From the NCBI GenBank assembly GCA_948567375.1, contig OX419755.1, forward strand, positions 55,495,001 through 55,559,000: DNA of 64,000 nucleotides. The letters run 5' to 3'. Position numbers and translations under genes: made by a program. The notes below the pieces were generated by a model that was given only the letters and a program-made list of their open reading frames with translations, made no database searches and was not told where the DNA came from. Source of the DNA: Lunularia cruciata. Lineage: Eukaryota > Streptophyta > Marchantiopsida > Lunulariales > Lunulariaceae. The number at the start of each line of letters is the position of its first letter. Within the stretch, counting starts at the first letter, position 1. Below, piece by piece: positions 10,101 to 22,757 of this stretch.

Positions 10101-12239
10101 TCTGAATACCATATCTTTAGAGCACTTGAATTCATCATATTGAAGGCAAAACAAGTTGTGTAGCTCCTCAAGAACTCTTTGACTTTCTCCTCTTATGTAG
10201 AGGAGAAAGACAATTTGAGCTTGGGTCCAATGTTTGGCTCCCAAGTATACTTTGTAACTGATGTAAAAGTAGAAGATACATTTATTGGTTGCTACAGTGA
10301 GAGCAACATTGTCATGCCCCCAACTACTAGAGTCCCCAATCTTAGGAAACAAACTCCTCCCTTTGCTCTAAATACAAACTCCACATATCCTTTAGTTGCA
10401 TCCCAAGTAGACCACAAGTGTAACCCAAGTAAACAATGCTCACTTGGATGTACCCCAAGTAGACCACTCTCACTAAATAGTCATTGGTTGTATCCCAAGA
10501 ATACCATGTAGTCCATCACTCCTAACATGTGCCTGAATCATCTAAATAGGCACAAAACCCACAAGAGTCCAAGTGGTGATGCCTATCAAGTTCATATTAT
10601 TTTTCTTAGCCAATCAAAGGCTCACAATCTAGGTCAAAATTTCAAGTCCATAGCTTGACCTAACACTTTATTCTTAGATGCCTTAACATTGCTACAATGG
10701 CAATAATACTTGTATAGAAACCCAAAATTTGTTTTCTCATATGCATTAAGCTCAACCAAAAGTTGTAATTGTGAGTCCCAAACAAGTCCAAGACCTTCCT
10801 CCCTATAAGTATGGGAGGTTGGGAAGCTCATGAGTGTAGGTAAAGGTGGCTTTGGGCTGACCTACAAGGTTTACTATTCCCATAGGTGACCTATAAATCA
10901 CTCCCACCATTTGAGATTGGCATCCAACATCCAAAATATAATCAACAATAAGGTGGGCTAGTCATTAAACACTATCATAGGCACATTATAAAACCTCTCT
11001 AGGTAAGAGGTTTGTTCAACCAAGACAAAGACAATGAGGCCATGATCCAACTTAGGTTAGATCTAACAACACAATAGGTCCAATCTAAGACCAAACTTGA
11101 TGTGTACTCACCACCACCCATGTACAAGAATCACTCATCAAAGAGATGTTCTCTAAAATGTATGTTGGAGAAACTACTTGACAAACCTGGAGATGTCATA
11201 ATGTATGTAGCATCTCCCAAAATATACCTAAATAGAAATTATGTAGGCCTTGACCTCATCCAACAAGTGTATGTCCTTGGCATGGACATCTAGAAATCAC
11301 CAAATAAATGATACCATGTCTCTCTAAATTCTATTCCTCCAACAAGGAAATATCTTATGGTAGGATCTTCTAGTAACCCTTGATTGCTAATATCAATAAT
11401 AAGTCTAGATATCAATGAGCCAAGTGTGCCAAATGATATAGAGAGACTTGTCTAGCAATCTCATCTCACTCCACATACAAGTTTCTCTAAACACATATGC
11501 CCACCTATACCATAACTAGTCTAGTGTTGATCCAACTAAAAAGTTCCAATATGCATACTCCTTCCACTAGATCCTACCAAGCAATAGGTGTGGTATCCAA
11601 AGATAATAAGGTAATAGACTCTAGAGGCTCATCCTCAAATTGGTCCATTGGTGGTACAAAGGCACCACTCCAAGCTTGTTGTATTAACTGATTTGCATGC
11701 TATCACAATGTCTTATTGGAACTCCACTATGGAACATCTGCCTATACTTCAAATCTGAGTAATCTTCTCTAGTATTGGGGTATCCTTTGTAAGGGAGTTC
11801 CTCTCTATTAACTCACCAGGCCAAGTAATAAAACCATTGAAAGTTGAGATTGATACCATGGTCCTTGAATGTAGTGAACCAAGACTACTACTACTAACCA
11901 GGTCAAGAAATAGAACCATTGAAAGTTGAGATTGATACCATGGTTCTTGAATGTAGTGAGCCAAGATTACCACTACCAATAGGTAATATGCATGTCCCTC
12001 CTTTTACTACCAACCTAGCCTATAGGAAATTATCTCCTCTCAATAGTCAATGTTGAAACCCATGGAGTATAACATTGCTCCACCAACTAGCACATCATAT
12101 GACTTTGCTACTATTGCAATGGCTTGAGCTCTCACCACAAAATTATCAATTTGATGATCAAGCTGAACTTGGACAATGAACTCCTCACATGTGATTTATT
12201 TTGTAGAACCATCCTCTTGAGGTGTTTAGATATGAAATA
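10101..12239 (-). other. D1 linker between protease and RT, no recognisable domain
   Basis: About 2.1 kb matching 41770-43767 of D2. I recognise no protein family in any frame. Two copies of an 82-bp unit lie at about 11833-11996 (both contain ACCATTGAAAGTTGAG); D2 has this unit once. Several pieces are shared with D2, so it belongs to the element and is not a later insertion. It may have encoded part of the Gag-Pol polyprotein between protease and RT. Confidence 0.4.
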
Positions 12240-12690
12240 GACACCTCTCCATATCAGTCTTTTATAGCCCAAGGCCAACAACTACAACCTTTAACAACAT
12301 AAGGGGTTGTGTATCAAAGTCTAACAAGATCCTCTGTGGTGTATAGACCTTCTTTGAGGGTCTTACCAAACTAAAATCCAACTTTGGTTATCCAATAGGA
12401 CAAACCTATGTATAAAATGAGCTTGCTCAAATGCGGGTCTAGCAAGTAACTCTTATAATCTAGCAATTGTTGATTGCTGTAGGCCACAGGTAGCAACATG
12501 GATCTCATGCTCCTCAACCAAGTTGGTTCTACCATCAACCATCTCTGCTCTCAAAGCAAGAACCACATCATCTCTACTCTCACAAAAGATGGTTGCCAAC
12601 CAAAACACTAGAGTTGGATCAACTCCTAATATAAACACATCAGTGGTTGGGAACAAAGGGGAATGCATAATCAATTGAGGTCTAGACACA
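12240..12690 (-). pseudogene. aspartic protease remnant, D1
   Basis: The minus strand around 12310-12350 reads VYTPQRILLDFDTQPL, matching D2's LLDSSAQPLML protease active-site loop. The Asp is kept but the following residues are altered. Frame 12689-12453 (78 codons) matches the D2 sequence just upstream of its protease. No uninterrupted protease frame remains. Confidence 0.5.
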
Positions 12691-14113
12691 AGCTTTGTGG
12701 AAGAAGGTGGTGACTTGTATCTAGTCCATCATTCACTCCATCATTCACTCCATCATTATCTATCACACCTACACTAGGACATCTAGGAACCATGGATGTC
12801 ATCTATTGTGCCTCAAAAAGTGTGAAAGATTGGAGAAGTTTGACCAACCTTTTCTCTTTGTGCATCCAACTCCCTTGATGCTTATTTGGGATCAAGAGCA
12901 TGTATTTCACTCCTAGTCATTATGTAGCTACTTTTTTTGGTCCACACATGAAATCATCAATATATTTATCATTAAAATAAGAAGTAGAAGCATCAACAAC
13001 TTGAATTTGATCTCTTCTTAGTTATAGCCATGCCAGCTAATCTCCACTCCAATTGCTCAATCCAAGTAACCATGGTTGTATCAAAACCAAGGGCATGTGT
13101 AAGTCCTCTACCACCACCTTCACCACCTTGTCTTCTAGGACCTAGCACTCCTCTCTCACTTGCCATAATAGCCTTACCACTCTCTAACTCCAAGTGTAAG
13201 TCAAAGCAGTGGTCACTAATATGACTAAATTTTGTTGGCAATGGTCACATTGTCTCTAGGTTGACTAATGTGCTCTTGAGGTATCATGCCCATTACCCTT
13301 GGTGTACTATCACTTGTGGTGAGGTTCACCACAAGTTCAACAAGCAACACCATCACTCATTAGCAATTGTTGATCAAAAAATGAGAGTAAGGATCTAGGT
13401 ACACTAGACCCACCACTTGCTCCATGAGATTGGGGTTGTCTGCTCTGCCCTCAAAAGCTAAAAATTGTGGATAAGATCTCCCTACCAAATCTAGATGTCA
13501 CTACTCTCTCCTACACTATGTTGAGCTCAATCCACTCTACCAAAGTTGGTGAGGTAGCTTGCAACAATGTAGCATTTATGTAATCTACATCATAGCTCCT
13601 TGTCTAATATCCCATACCAAAACTAGACTTCTTGGTCTCAATAACTCCTTGAGTAAATTGACCAACCGTCTCATATGAATGTATGCCTTTGTGTAAGATC
13701 TCTCCAACCTTCCATTGGAACTCTTGCAAGCTCTTTAGCTTGTCAATTTGCACTCCCTAGTTGTTCTACCTCAAGCATTGGAAGAACTCCACCATGGAAT
13801 TAAACCATGATATTGCACTACCTCCTACAATAGCACTTCCACCATCTCCAACAAGTGTACCTCCACTAAATACACCAATGCTAATAGAGCTAGAACTCAT
13901 GGATATTGTTGCTCTACCTCTAGAAGCCAAGCCTGAAGTGATGGAGATATATGTAGTTTGGAGAATGATGTTGTCTCCATAGCTCAATCTCCTCCAAGTA
14001 TGTTCTCTTAAACTCATGGTAATCATCCATTGATAGACTCTCCAAGTGCTGGACAACCTCTTCCATGCATGAAATTTGTGCACAAAGTTGGGCTCCATAT
14101 TTGTTGCAAATCA
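12691..14113 (-). pseudogene. gag remnant, D1
   Basis: Matches D2 gag at 44260-45655 in the same order. A decayed zinc knuckle lies at about 13320-13360, where the strand reads TCGEPHHK with a stop replacing Trp between two ligands. The 110-codon frame 14098-13766 aligns with the N-terminal D2 gag frame 45592-45275. The upstream end is cut by the copia insertion at 14119; the remaining 5' part of D1 continues at 19436. Confidence 0.55.
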
Positions 14114-14118
14114 CACGA

Positions 14119-14310
14119 TGTGAAATAACCCAAGGACTAGACCAGCACTACAAGACCATTCATAATGAATCATGAAGGAGATAGCACACATGGAAGGTTA
14201 GCAAGAATGAATGGAGAGTTTGTACTCCTCTCATGCATATATAGTGTACATATGTATCTTAAACCTAATACAATTGTATAGTGGAAACAAGGTCACATAG
14301 TATCATTACA
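14119..14310 (-). repeat. copia 3' LTR
   Basis: 192 bp. On the minus strand it runs from TGTAATGATACTATG to GGTTATTTCACA, so it has TG...CA ends. It matches the right LTR, including a shared TATATAGT-rich core near 14238-14250. A purine-rich run (rc of CCTCCTCAAG) lies next to its inner edge, as expected for a polypurine tract. Confidence 0.8.
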
Positions 14311-14339
14311 CCTCCTCAAGCTGAACCTCCTCAAGCTCA

Positions 14340-15870
14340 ATATCTTATACACTGAGGTGCAGTCTAAAAACCTCAAACTTGTCTTTAGATAAAGCCTTTG
14401 TGAAAATATCAACTATCTACTCTCTTGTGCTAACAAACTTAAGCTTAATATGCCCTATTAGAACCTATTCCCTAACAAAATGATAATGCATCTTAATGTG
14501 CTTAGTCCTAGCATGAAACATAGGCTTTCTAGCCAAATTTGTGCTACTTATGTTATTTTTATACAATACAATGGAAAATAAAAAATTCACACCAATGTCA
14601 AAGAGGCAAACTCCAAAGCCAAGAAGCTTCACAAGTTGCATTTGTGGCTCCACAATACTCTACCTTGGTAGAGGACAAAGCTATAGTTGGCTACTTCATA
14701 AAAGACCAACTCACAATGGCACTTCCAAGTCCAAACATGTATGTAAAACTAGATCTCTTATCTAGGACACTCCTTGCCCAATCTACATCAATATAACCAT
14801 ATAGCACCAATGATCCGCCAAAAGTGTAATGAAAGCCAAATTTCAATGTGAACTTCACATATATGTGCTTGATAGCCTCAAAGTGGTATTTTCACAATGA
14901 GTATATGAATTGGCTTAAAACTTCACATATTAGAAAATGTGTTTGACAACCTCAAAGTGGTATTTGCACAATGAATGTATGAATTGGCTTACAACTCCAA
15001 CCACATAACTCAAGTCAGGTCTGGTGATAGTCAAATAAATGAGATTGCTAACCATCTATATGTATCCATGGAGGTCAACAAGTATTCACTATCATCAATA
15101 CCCAAGTGATGATTTTTCTCTGAAGGTGTAGTCAAAGGCTTACACTCCAATAGGCCAAATCCATTTAGCATGTCAATGGCATACTAACCACATATCATGT
15201 CCACCCCTAACAAACTCTACACCTAAGAAATATCTAGATCTAAATCACCACGTAGATTGCATCTCAAACTTGGCCTTCAAGTACCCCTTAAGATGGGACA
15301 CCTATTGATCATAACTACTAGTGATAATTACATCATCTACATAGATAGTGACTATCAAATCTTGATCCACCTCCCTTGAAACATACAAGGTAGGATCAAA
15401 AGGAAAAATGGCAAACCCATGAGCTACCAAGAAGAAAGTAATCTTGGCATACCAAGCTTGGGTGCTTGCTTCAATTCATAGAGCACTTTTTGCAACTTAC
15501 AAACTCAAGATGGAATTTATGGATCCTCAAAACAAAGTGGTTGCACCATGTAGCCCTCTCCTCAAGTTTACAATTGAGAAATGTATTCTTGAAGCCCATT
15601 TGGTGTAGTTACCATCCTTGCTGAACTACAACTGCAATTGAAACCTATATATGAATGGTGCCATCTTGGCAACATGACTAAAAATCTCATCATAGTCCAT
15701 GCTAAACTGCTAAAGCAAGAAATCTTTGCCACCAAGCATGCCTTGCATTTGCTCAAAGAGCCATCAGAAATATGCTTGATATGGAAGACACATCTACAAT
15801 TGATAGCCTTATGATAAGAAGGTAGATCCACAAGCTTTCATGTGTGTTGGTGATAGAGAGCAGCAACCCA
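14340..15870 (-). pseudogene. copia reverse transcriptase and RNase H remnant
   Basis: Near 14345-14400 the minus strand reads TKALSKDKFEVFR, the hallmark C-terminus of copia RNase H. Frame 15831-15568 reads CVFHIKHISDGSLSK then KACLVAK, the start of the copia RT domain (normally KxKxDGS...KARLVAKG). Several RT blocks between them are readable only with frameshifts. The order RNase H at the 3' end confirms copia, not gypsy. Confidence 0.75.
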
Positions 15871-16899
15871 TTATTTGTGTTGTAGAGCCTTTCCCAAGGT
15901 GGTTAGTTTGTCTTATTGACAAATAGCAGTTATATATGCATGATGTGTAACAAGAAAACCTTCATGAAAAAATCCACTAATAGGGTGTTTCATTTTTTGA
16001 GACTGTCTTGGACAAAGTACTTGATTGGTGACCTCCTCTTACACTAATTTTGATGTAGTAGGCATATTCATTGAGATGACATCCTACATACAAGTTTCAT
16101 GTGTAGGGCAAGAATGCAATGGACGATGAGTCATTCATCCTTACCAGTAACAACTCCATTGAAATTGGATATACTAATAGATACACAATCTCCTCAACTA
16201 ATTGCATAGATTGGTGCATAGATTGAACAACCTCTCAAGGTGCACCAATACATATAGAGTAAATAATAGCAAAACTAGTTATCCTTGGGCTTCTAATAGG
16301 TGGCATAGAAAACCAAATGGTGGGAGCTAGCACAAATCAAGAGGCTAGCTCATCAAAGATAACATCCTTGCTACTATAGAATTTCTATGTTGTGGGACTA
16401 AAATATCCAAGGAAAATACATATCTCAACCTTCAGATCTAACTTCTACACTTCTCATTAGGAATGTGTACGTGAAAAATACAACCAAAGACTTTGAGAAA
16501 GGAATAGGCATGCTTATTGCTTGTAAATGCCTCTAAAGGTGTACATGAATGAACTACAGCTGTTGGTGATTGATTCATCAAATACACTAAACACACCAAA
16601 GCTTTATCCAATAAAACTAAGTCATGTGCTTCTTGTTAAGCATGGTACATTCTACCTCAGCTATATGACTATTCTTTTTCTCAATAACCTCACTTTATTG
16701 TAGATTATAGGCGCATGTCTTCTATCTCAAGATACCCTAATCTCTCAAGTTGGTCAAATTATAGAGAAAGGAACTTTGCTCCTCCATTGGATCTCAACTT
16801 AAGGACATTAAAACTAGAATACTTCTTTACTAGTCTTTGGAAAGTCTGAAATGTTGAAAAGACTTTTACAAAAGTCTTGCTTTTCTTAAATTAGACCTA

Positions 16900-17300
16900 A
16901 AAGTAGTAAGAGTAATTATCAATAAAAAAGAAAAGAGTAGTGACAACCACTTAAGCTTGGTTCATAAGCAATTTGCACATAGTGCCTCTCTTTAAGGTCT
17001 TGTATCCCTATCATAGAGTCTGTAAGGGGCAAAAAACAATTTTTGACCTTGTTTTCCATCGTCATCTTCAACACATTAGATTATATCCCAACATATGCAA
17101 GGTATCTCCCAAAGACAAATTAAGGTGCAACCATACATTGGTATGCACCAATTCAAGGATTTTTCTAGCACATCTACCTTGGACCTTAAAGGGTTGTCTA
17201 GCATGCTTCCCATATAGTAGAAGTATCAACCAAAAATAGTTTGGACAACCTAATGACCAAATCAAAAGAAGGAAGACTCTTCAACTTCAGGAGGTTCATA
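16900..17300 (-). pseudogene. copia integrase remnant
   Basis: Frame 17265-17068 reads YGKHARQPFKV then ARKILELVHTNVW, the GAG-pre-integrase / integrase core junction of copia elements; the last part holds the first core residue block (usually H-T-D-V-W; Asp is Asn here). The following core is shattered across frames in 15900-16900. Integrase before RT in the minus direction is the copia order. Confidence 0.75.
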
Positions 17301-17699
17301 TGCCCAACTTGCTTGTGCTAGATGGCAATTTCAAGCACTATTGGACCACTATATCCATATATAATTCCAAGGGAAGTGTATAAGTATCAAGTTTTAATAC
17401 TTTTCCATCCTATTACCTTGTGGTATGATGTTACCATCAACATCTTCAATAGAGCATCCATCTTTGTTGAAGCGCATATGCATAACTTGTTGTGCCAACT
17501 ATCTTGTAGATAGCAAGCTTTTGGGTATGATAAGCACATGGAGAATATTTTGCAATCCATGGAATGAAGAATGTGCCAAAGAAAGTGAAATGGGACCTAT
17601 ATGCTAGATTTGGTGCTTGGTGTCATTGTGTCTCCACAAGTTGAAAGGGAGCTGAACCACTCTTGATGTGTTGTCATGCGGGTAGTATCACACTAATCA

Positions 17700-19190
17700 A
17701 TCACCCAATCAACCTGAAAGTGGAGTATTGCATAATTCTAATGGTTGACAACTAACAACTGCTCTTGGTCTTTTGTGCAAGTATAACCTTGTTGCTTGTG
17801 CCAGTCATTCTTCTTCTTGAAGCATAATTTTGCAATGTGCATGTGCTGGTGATAGTAGCTGCATGTACAAGGAGTGTGTCATTTTTTTGTCCCCTAGTAT
17901 GCTATATTTGGTATTGTAGTGCTTTGCACCCACTAGTAACTTGATTGCTAACATTTTAAACACCACCTCTATAGCATTCTTGCCTCAACCTCTACCTCAC
18001 AAAATACAAGCCTTTTTGGACACATGATGAGGAAGAGCTAACACTCTACCATAATTGCGCCTCCTCACTAAGTAGCATCACAACCAACTCATCCCACTTG
18101 GAAGTGACTCTTGAGTAGACATCAATTTTTCAAACTACTTGTAGTATGGTATTAGACCCTACAATGTACCTCCAATTAGCACAAGCAGATCAATTATCAC
18201 CTTCACAAAAGTAAGTTGATCCACAAGGTTCTTCGTGTGGTTAACATTATTGTCAATGCACATTGAGCCTTTCCTTCTAGATTTCTTAGCTAGATTAAAT
18301 TGTTAAAGCAATTGCAATTTCTTTGCCTCTATTCCATATTGAAAAAGATTTTCCAAAGCATCCCAAGTCATCTTGGGTCAAATAAGGTCATAAATATGAC
18401 CTATCATTGACTATGAAATTGTGGAACATATGCAATGTAATAGAGTGCTTGAAATGATCTTTGCGCCCATGTTGCATGCATTGCTTCCAATATTCCATTA
18501 CCTACAATCACAATTGGTTTTATCTCCTCCTCTATCATGGGACTCTAGAGCCCTTGACCTCAAAAGGAATATTTGCATGCAAAATTTGCATACTGCCCAA
18601 TATGAGCTTGTTGAGCTTTTTCCAATAATCATACCCATAGACTCTACCATTGCTATAATCACCAAATTGTAGCACTTGTACTCGCAAGAATAAACAAAAA
18701 ATACAATGTAAACCAAGGTCAACAATATGGACTAAACATGTAATTCCTAAATCAATGGAAACACATATCTTGATCCATAAAGTCAAGAAAACATTGTTTC
18801 TCAAAAGTAACCTATAGCAAAAAATGCACAATTGTGTTGATTGCCTTGAAAATTTTCACATTGATAGAATAAAAAATTGCATAGGCTTGCCTTTGGGTTC
18901 ACTAAAGGTAAGATTTTTCCCCAAAAATGTTGTTTGGCCCTCTAAAAAAATCATAAAAGGTCTACAAAAGGTGCTACTAATTTTTGTGACAATGTCACAA
19001 AAATTAGATGTCTATCAATTTTGATGATTCTAGACAAGATAGATTTATGACCAAAGCACTTCAATTTTGGGCAAAAATTGCAATCTTGACCTGAAAAATA
19101 GTGCAATTGGTGACTCCAATTGCATCAAGGGAATCCTTAAACTCTCTAGTTGCTCTCACTTTGTTTTCTTTTGGTGCACACACACTTACT
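17700..19190 (-). pseudogene. copia gag remnant
   Basis: Around 17790-17850 the minus strand reads HMHIAKLCFKKKND, the second half of a copia-type CCHC zinc knuckle (usual form GHIAKxCxKKK). The rest of the region up to the primer site is gag by position; no long frame is left. Frames such as 18831-18535 do not resemble a known family and are probably chance. Confidence 0.5.
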
Positions 19191-19194
19191 CAAC

Positions 19195-19214
19195 CTCTCA
19201 CCTACTCTATACCA
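19195..19214 (-). promoter_or_regulatory. copia primer-binding site
   Basis: Directly inside the 5' LTR the minus strand reads TGGTATAGAGTAGGTGAG, close to TGGTATCAGAGC, the site complementary to the 3' end of initiator tRNA-Met used by most plant copia elements. Position and match support the orientation. Confidence 0.75.
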
Positions 19215-19430
19215 TGTGAAACAACCCAAGGTTTGGACTAACACTCCAAGACAATTCATAACAAACCATGAGAGAGAGAGTACATAAGGAAAGTAAGCAA
19301 GAATGAATAGAGAGAGTGTACTTATATTGTGTATATATAGTATACATATGTATTCCAATCTCAATACAATTGTACAATGAGAACAAGGTCACTAACTAAG
19401 TCACTATGAGCTTGGAATAGTATCAACACA
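19215..19430 (-). repeat. copia 5' LTR
   Basis: 216 bp. On the minus strand it runs from TGTTGATACTATTCC to GGTTGTTTCACA. Shares most of its length with the left LTR but is about 24 bp longer near its outer end, with an added ACTAACTAAGTCACTATGAG-like stretch. Followed by target duplication CACCA. Confidence 0.8.
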
Positions 19431-19435
19431 CCAAC

Positions 19436-21000
19436 AATCAAACTCTTGGATGAAATCATCCCAACTCAATGGTACTCATTGTGTACAAAGTAGCATTTTG
19501 GACCTTTAAAGGCCCCATAAATCTTGTCCATGTCTCACAATAATGTGGATATACAATGTGCACTATCAATTGAATCAACTCCCATGTCAAACTCCAAACT
19601 GAAATCAATCTCCTCTCTTATTGGGACTTGAGATACAAGCTAATATCATGTGCACTCTATATCCATTGCATATTGTAGCAAAATTTCCTTTAAAATTCCC
19701 AAGGAACTCCATTGTCACAATGTACCCCAAATTGCAACCGTAACCACCAAGAACCAAAAAACACACATTAATGTAAAATATACAACCATAAAAACTACAA
19801 TAAAGGAAAGAGAAACCTATGACTTGTCATCACAACATTCAATCTCATGGTCTATAGGTCATTAATTCTTGCCTCACCAAAGAAAAACATAGGTAGTCTG
19901 ACTAGCCATCACTCTAACCTCCTTATTGAGAGCACACCAAAGCACAAACACTCTAAATATCAAGGCACCTCACACAAACATGGTGCACAAACAAGAAGTA
20001 TAGAACAAAAGAGGTCTAATCATAAGAAATCTAAACAATAAGCCGCAATCTCACAAATTCAAATTGGACTAACTTTGCTACCATTTGGCATTTGACATAA
20101 TAAGAGCATCTATCTACTCTTACATTACCAAGATCACCAAGGATAGGACTGTCATCTCTTAGACAAAGCTACATAAGTATATATATGAGTCAACCAGTCT
20201 TTAAGATAACAAGTGAGTGTGAGGATGGATCAGTTTGTTGAGTGTGGAGTCTAATTGGGGTTTACAATATATGATCATATGTTGGTAGGAGGTATAGGAG
20301 CATACCACCCCCAATTAGGGTCTTGCTGCCAGGTCAACAAGGAGATCAAGGGAAAACCAGTCCTTGCAAGGTTTAGGGATAGCACCCAAGAAGAAATTTA
20401 GAAGTTGGGCTCAGCCACAATTGAAGCTCTACAATTGTAGATTGTAGGACCTTCAAAAGCCTCTCTAGATCTGATCTACTCCACCAAATCCAACCTTAAC
20501 TCAAGCAACCTCCAAATCAAGTCAATCTTCCACCAATTTGGTAGATCTCCAACTCTTTTGCCAAATCAAGACCTCCAAATCAAGCTAATCTCTCCAATTT
20601 GGGGGTGGAGAACTCCAAATTCCTAATTCAAGAAGATGGGTTCCTTGACCTGATCCTAATTTTGCACCTTGGCTTGATTGGCAACCCCAACCTTCAATTT
20701 CACCTTCTTGTACTCATATTGACTCCTTCATCAAATAAATTAAACACCAACTTCCACAAATCTAGAAATTTTGGCATTGCATCCGCACACGTTCACTCTC
20801 AAAGAAAGCAAGCATAATGATCAAAGGTACCAATAATCTCTCAAGCCTAGAAACACCATTAATGCCTACATTTCATGCACTTGATTCCCCCTTACTCACT
20901 TTTCCAATGTAATCAATTTTATCACAAACTCAACTTGGATCAAAAACTCAACACACTTAACTTAAGATACTTAACACTTAACTTAAGATACTATCAACAA
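19436..21000 (-). other. D1 gag start and 5' leader, no clear ORF
   Basis: Continuation of D1 beyond the copia insertion; aligns with 45670-47230 of D2 over the first 800 bases, then only in patches. I see no open frame of interest in the leader. The stretch 20590-20620 and the block near 20880-20910 (TTCCCCCTTACTCAC) match D2 at 47120-47150. Confidence 0.5.
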
Positions 21001-21015
21001 CAGGCTCTAATTGCA
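21001..21015 (-). promoter_or_regulatory. probable D1 primer-binding site
   Basis: The minus strand reads TGCAATTAGAGCCTG next to the LTR, resembling TGGTATCAGAGC-type sites with changes. The D2 equivalent (47231-47245) is more altered. Supports the LTR boundary but is a weak match. Confidence 0.4.
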
Positions 21016-21360
21016 CTATAAACCCACATCCACTCTAGCTAAGATACTCCAAGTGAGGCTTGTTGGCCTCTATCCACCATAACCAATAGCTCAAAGGCTC
21101 AACATTAGAGAATTCTACTCTGTAGAGCTGTAGTTTGAAGGCATACTCCTCTATGGTGGCCAGGAATCCAGCCATAATAGACCAACTAACGATGAAAATG
21201 GTGTAATAAATGATAGCTCCAATAGTGTGATCAATAACCATAACAAAAATTCTGGCCATCACTAAGCAGTCTTTAAGAAACTACTAGTAGATCTATTATT
21301 GCCAAGACTAACCCTCCAACATCCAAGCAAACTAGCTTTGGCACTACAAATGTCATGACA
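21016..21360 (-). repeat. 5' LTR of D1
   Basis: About 345 bp; on the minus strand begins TGTCATGACATTTGTAGTGCC. Shares CACTCTAGCTAAGA, GGCCTCTATCCACCATA and the GCACTACAAATGTCATGACA end with the other family D LTRs. Fragment D3 starts directly at its right edge. Confidence 0.65.
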
Positions 21361-22757
21361 TACACTTTGCTAAAACAAAGATCACCACCAAAGTTAGTGA
21401 GGTAGCATGTAATCATGTACCCTACATCACTACTCTATATCTCATACCAAAAGTAGACAATATATGCCTTAATTACTCCTTGAGTGAAATTGATCAGCCA
21501 TTTGATATGAGTGTATGCCTCATGTGTGCTCTCTCTAGCCTTCCATTGGAACTCTTGCAAGCTCTTGACCTTGTTAGTCTACACTCCTTGATAGTTTTCA
21601 ACAAGCATTGAAAGAACTCCACCATGGGATTGAACCCTGATACTCCACCACCTTTTGTAGCAATACCACTACTCATAGTAGCACCATCTCCAACCAATGG
21701 TACCCACTGTACCAAAGTAGCATTTGGGCCTTTGGAGACCTTATAAATCTTTTCCATGTCTCTTAATAATAGTGTGGAAACATAATGTGAACTCTTAATT
21801 GTACCAATTTTGATGTAAATTTAAAATTAGAATCAATCTCTTCCTATTAGGACCAAAGATATTGGTTGATACCAAGCACCACTCCATATAAACCCACTTT
21901 GTATTGTAAAAATATCCTCTCTAGAATCCTCAAAGAACTCCAACATGACAATTCATCCCAATTACAATGACCAAGTGCCATCACCAAGTAACCCTAATAG
22001 CCAAACATCACCTACTAATGTTGCCTAAGTACCTCTAACCATGGCAACTATACTAGGGGAAAGGATAACCTACAACCTACCATCATAACATGCACTCTCA
22101 TGATATGTAGGTCATATCTTCTTGCCTCACCAAAGAGAAACATAGGTAGTTTAATTGGTCATCATTGCAACCTCACTATCAAGAGCACCAACTTTCTAAA
22201 TATTAAGGTGCCTCAAACAAACCTAGCAAAAAAACACAAAGCACATAATGGAGAGGGATTTTTATGTTATCAAATGATCAAAAGTCATATGTCAACACTC
22301 AATACTCTCTACCAACAGATACTGACTACACCATCAAGCCATACCCACTCTAGCTAAGAGAGTCACATTGCACTCATTGGCCTCTATCCACCATAGCTAG
22401 TAGCTTAAGGATCAACGTAGAAGAAGTGAGCTCTCTAGAGCTGCACTTTGAAGTATACTCCTTGGAGTGGCCTGGAAGTCTAACCCTAATTGCACATCCG
22501 ATAGTGAAAATGGTAGCTATAACGATACAAACCAAAAACCTAATGTAATATTTAGCTGCCACTAAGTAGTCCTTGAGTAACTAATGATATAACCATGACC
22601 ACCAAAACTATCACTCTAGCATCGTAGTAGATAAGTTTCAGTACTACAAATGTCATGATAAAGTAGTACTTAAGGGAATAATTATATAACTATGACAACC
22701 AAAACTATCATTCTACCATCTTAGTAAACAAGTTTTTGCAATACAAATGTCATGATA
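21361..22757 (-). mobile_element. family D fragment D3 (gag end, leader, LTR)
   Basis: 21380-21760 matches D2 gag at about 45060-45340 and its flank (frame 21757-21494 aligns with 45592-45275). The leader follows and then an LTR at about 22332-22757. The LTR end region is duplicated within itself: two copies ending TACAAATGTCATGATA, at about 22655 and 22757. Pol is absent. D3 touches the D1 LTR with no spacer, so it may be part of a once-tandem pair of elements. Confidence 0.55.

Larger units (their letters stand above)
14119..19430 (-). mobile_element. Ty1/copia retrotransposon nested in D1 (decayed)
   Basis: Two related LTRs (14119-14310 and 19215-19430) bracket about 4.9 kb holding copia domains in copia order: gag, integrase, then RT and RNase H last. 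Flanks show an imperfect 5-bp target duplication, CACGA (14114-14118) and CACCA (19431-19435). D2 reads through the site intact near 45665. The element lies in the same orientation as its host. The LTRs differ visibly more than those of E or B, so it is an older insertion than those. Confidence 0.85.
6704..21360 (-). mobile_element. Ty3/gypsy retrotransposon, family D copy D1 (decayed, carries nested insertions)
   Basis: Reading the minus strand from 21360 down: 5' LTR, primer site, long leader, gag, protease, a 2-kb linker, RT, RNase H, integrase, PHD finger and a truncated 3' LTR. Nearly every block aligns with copy D2 (32567-47600). A copia element fills 14119-19430 and a 300-bp insert holding a tRNA-like sequence lies at 8956-9262. 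The protein frames are shattered and CpG-poor, as in an old methylated copy. The left end abuts the family A LTR at 6700, so part of its 3' LTR is missing. Confidence 0.8.
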
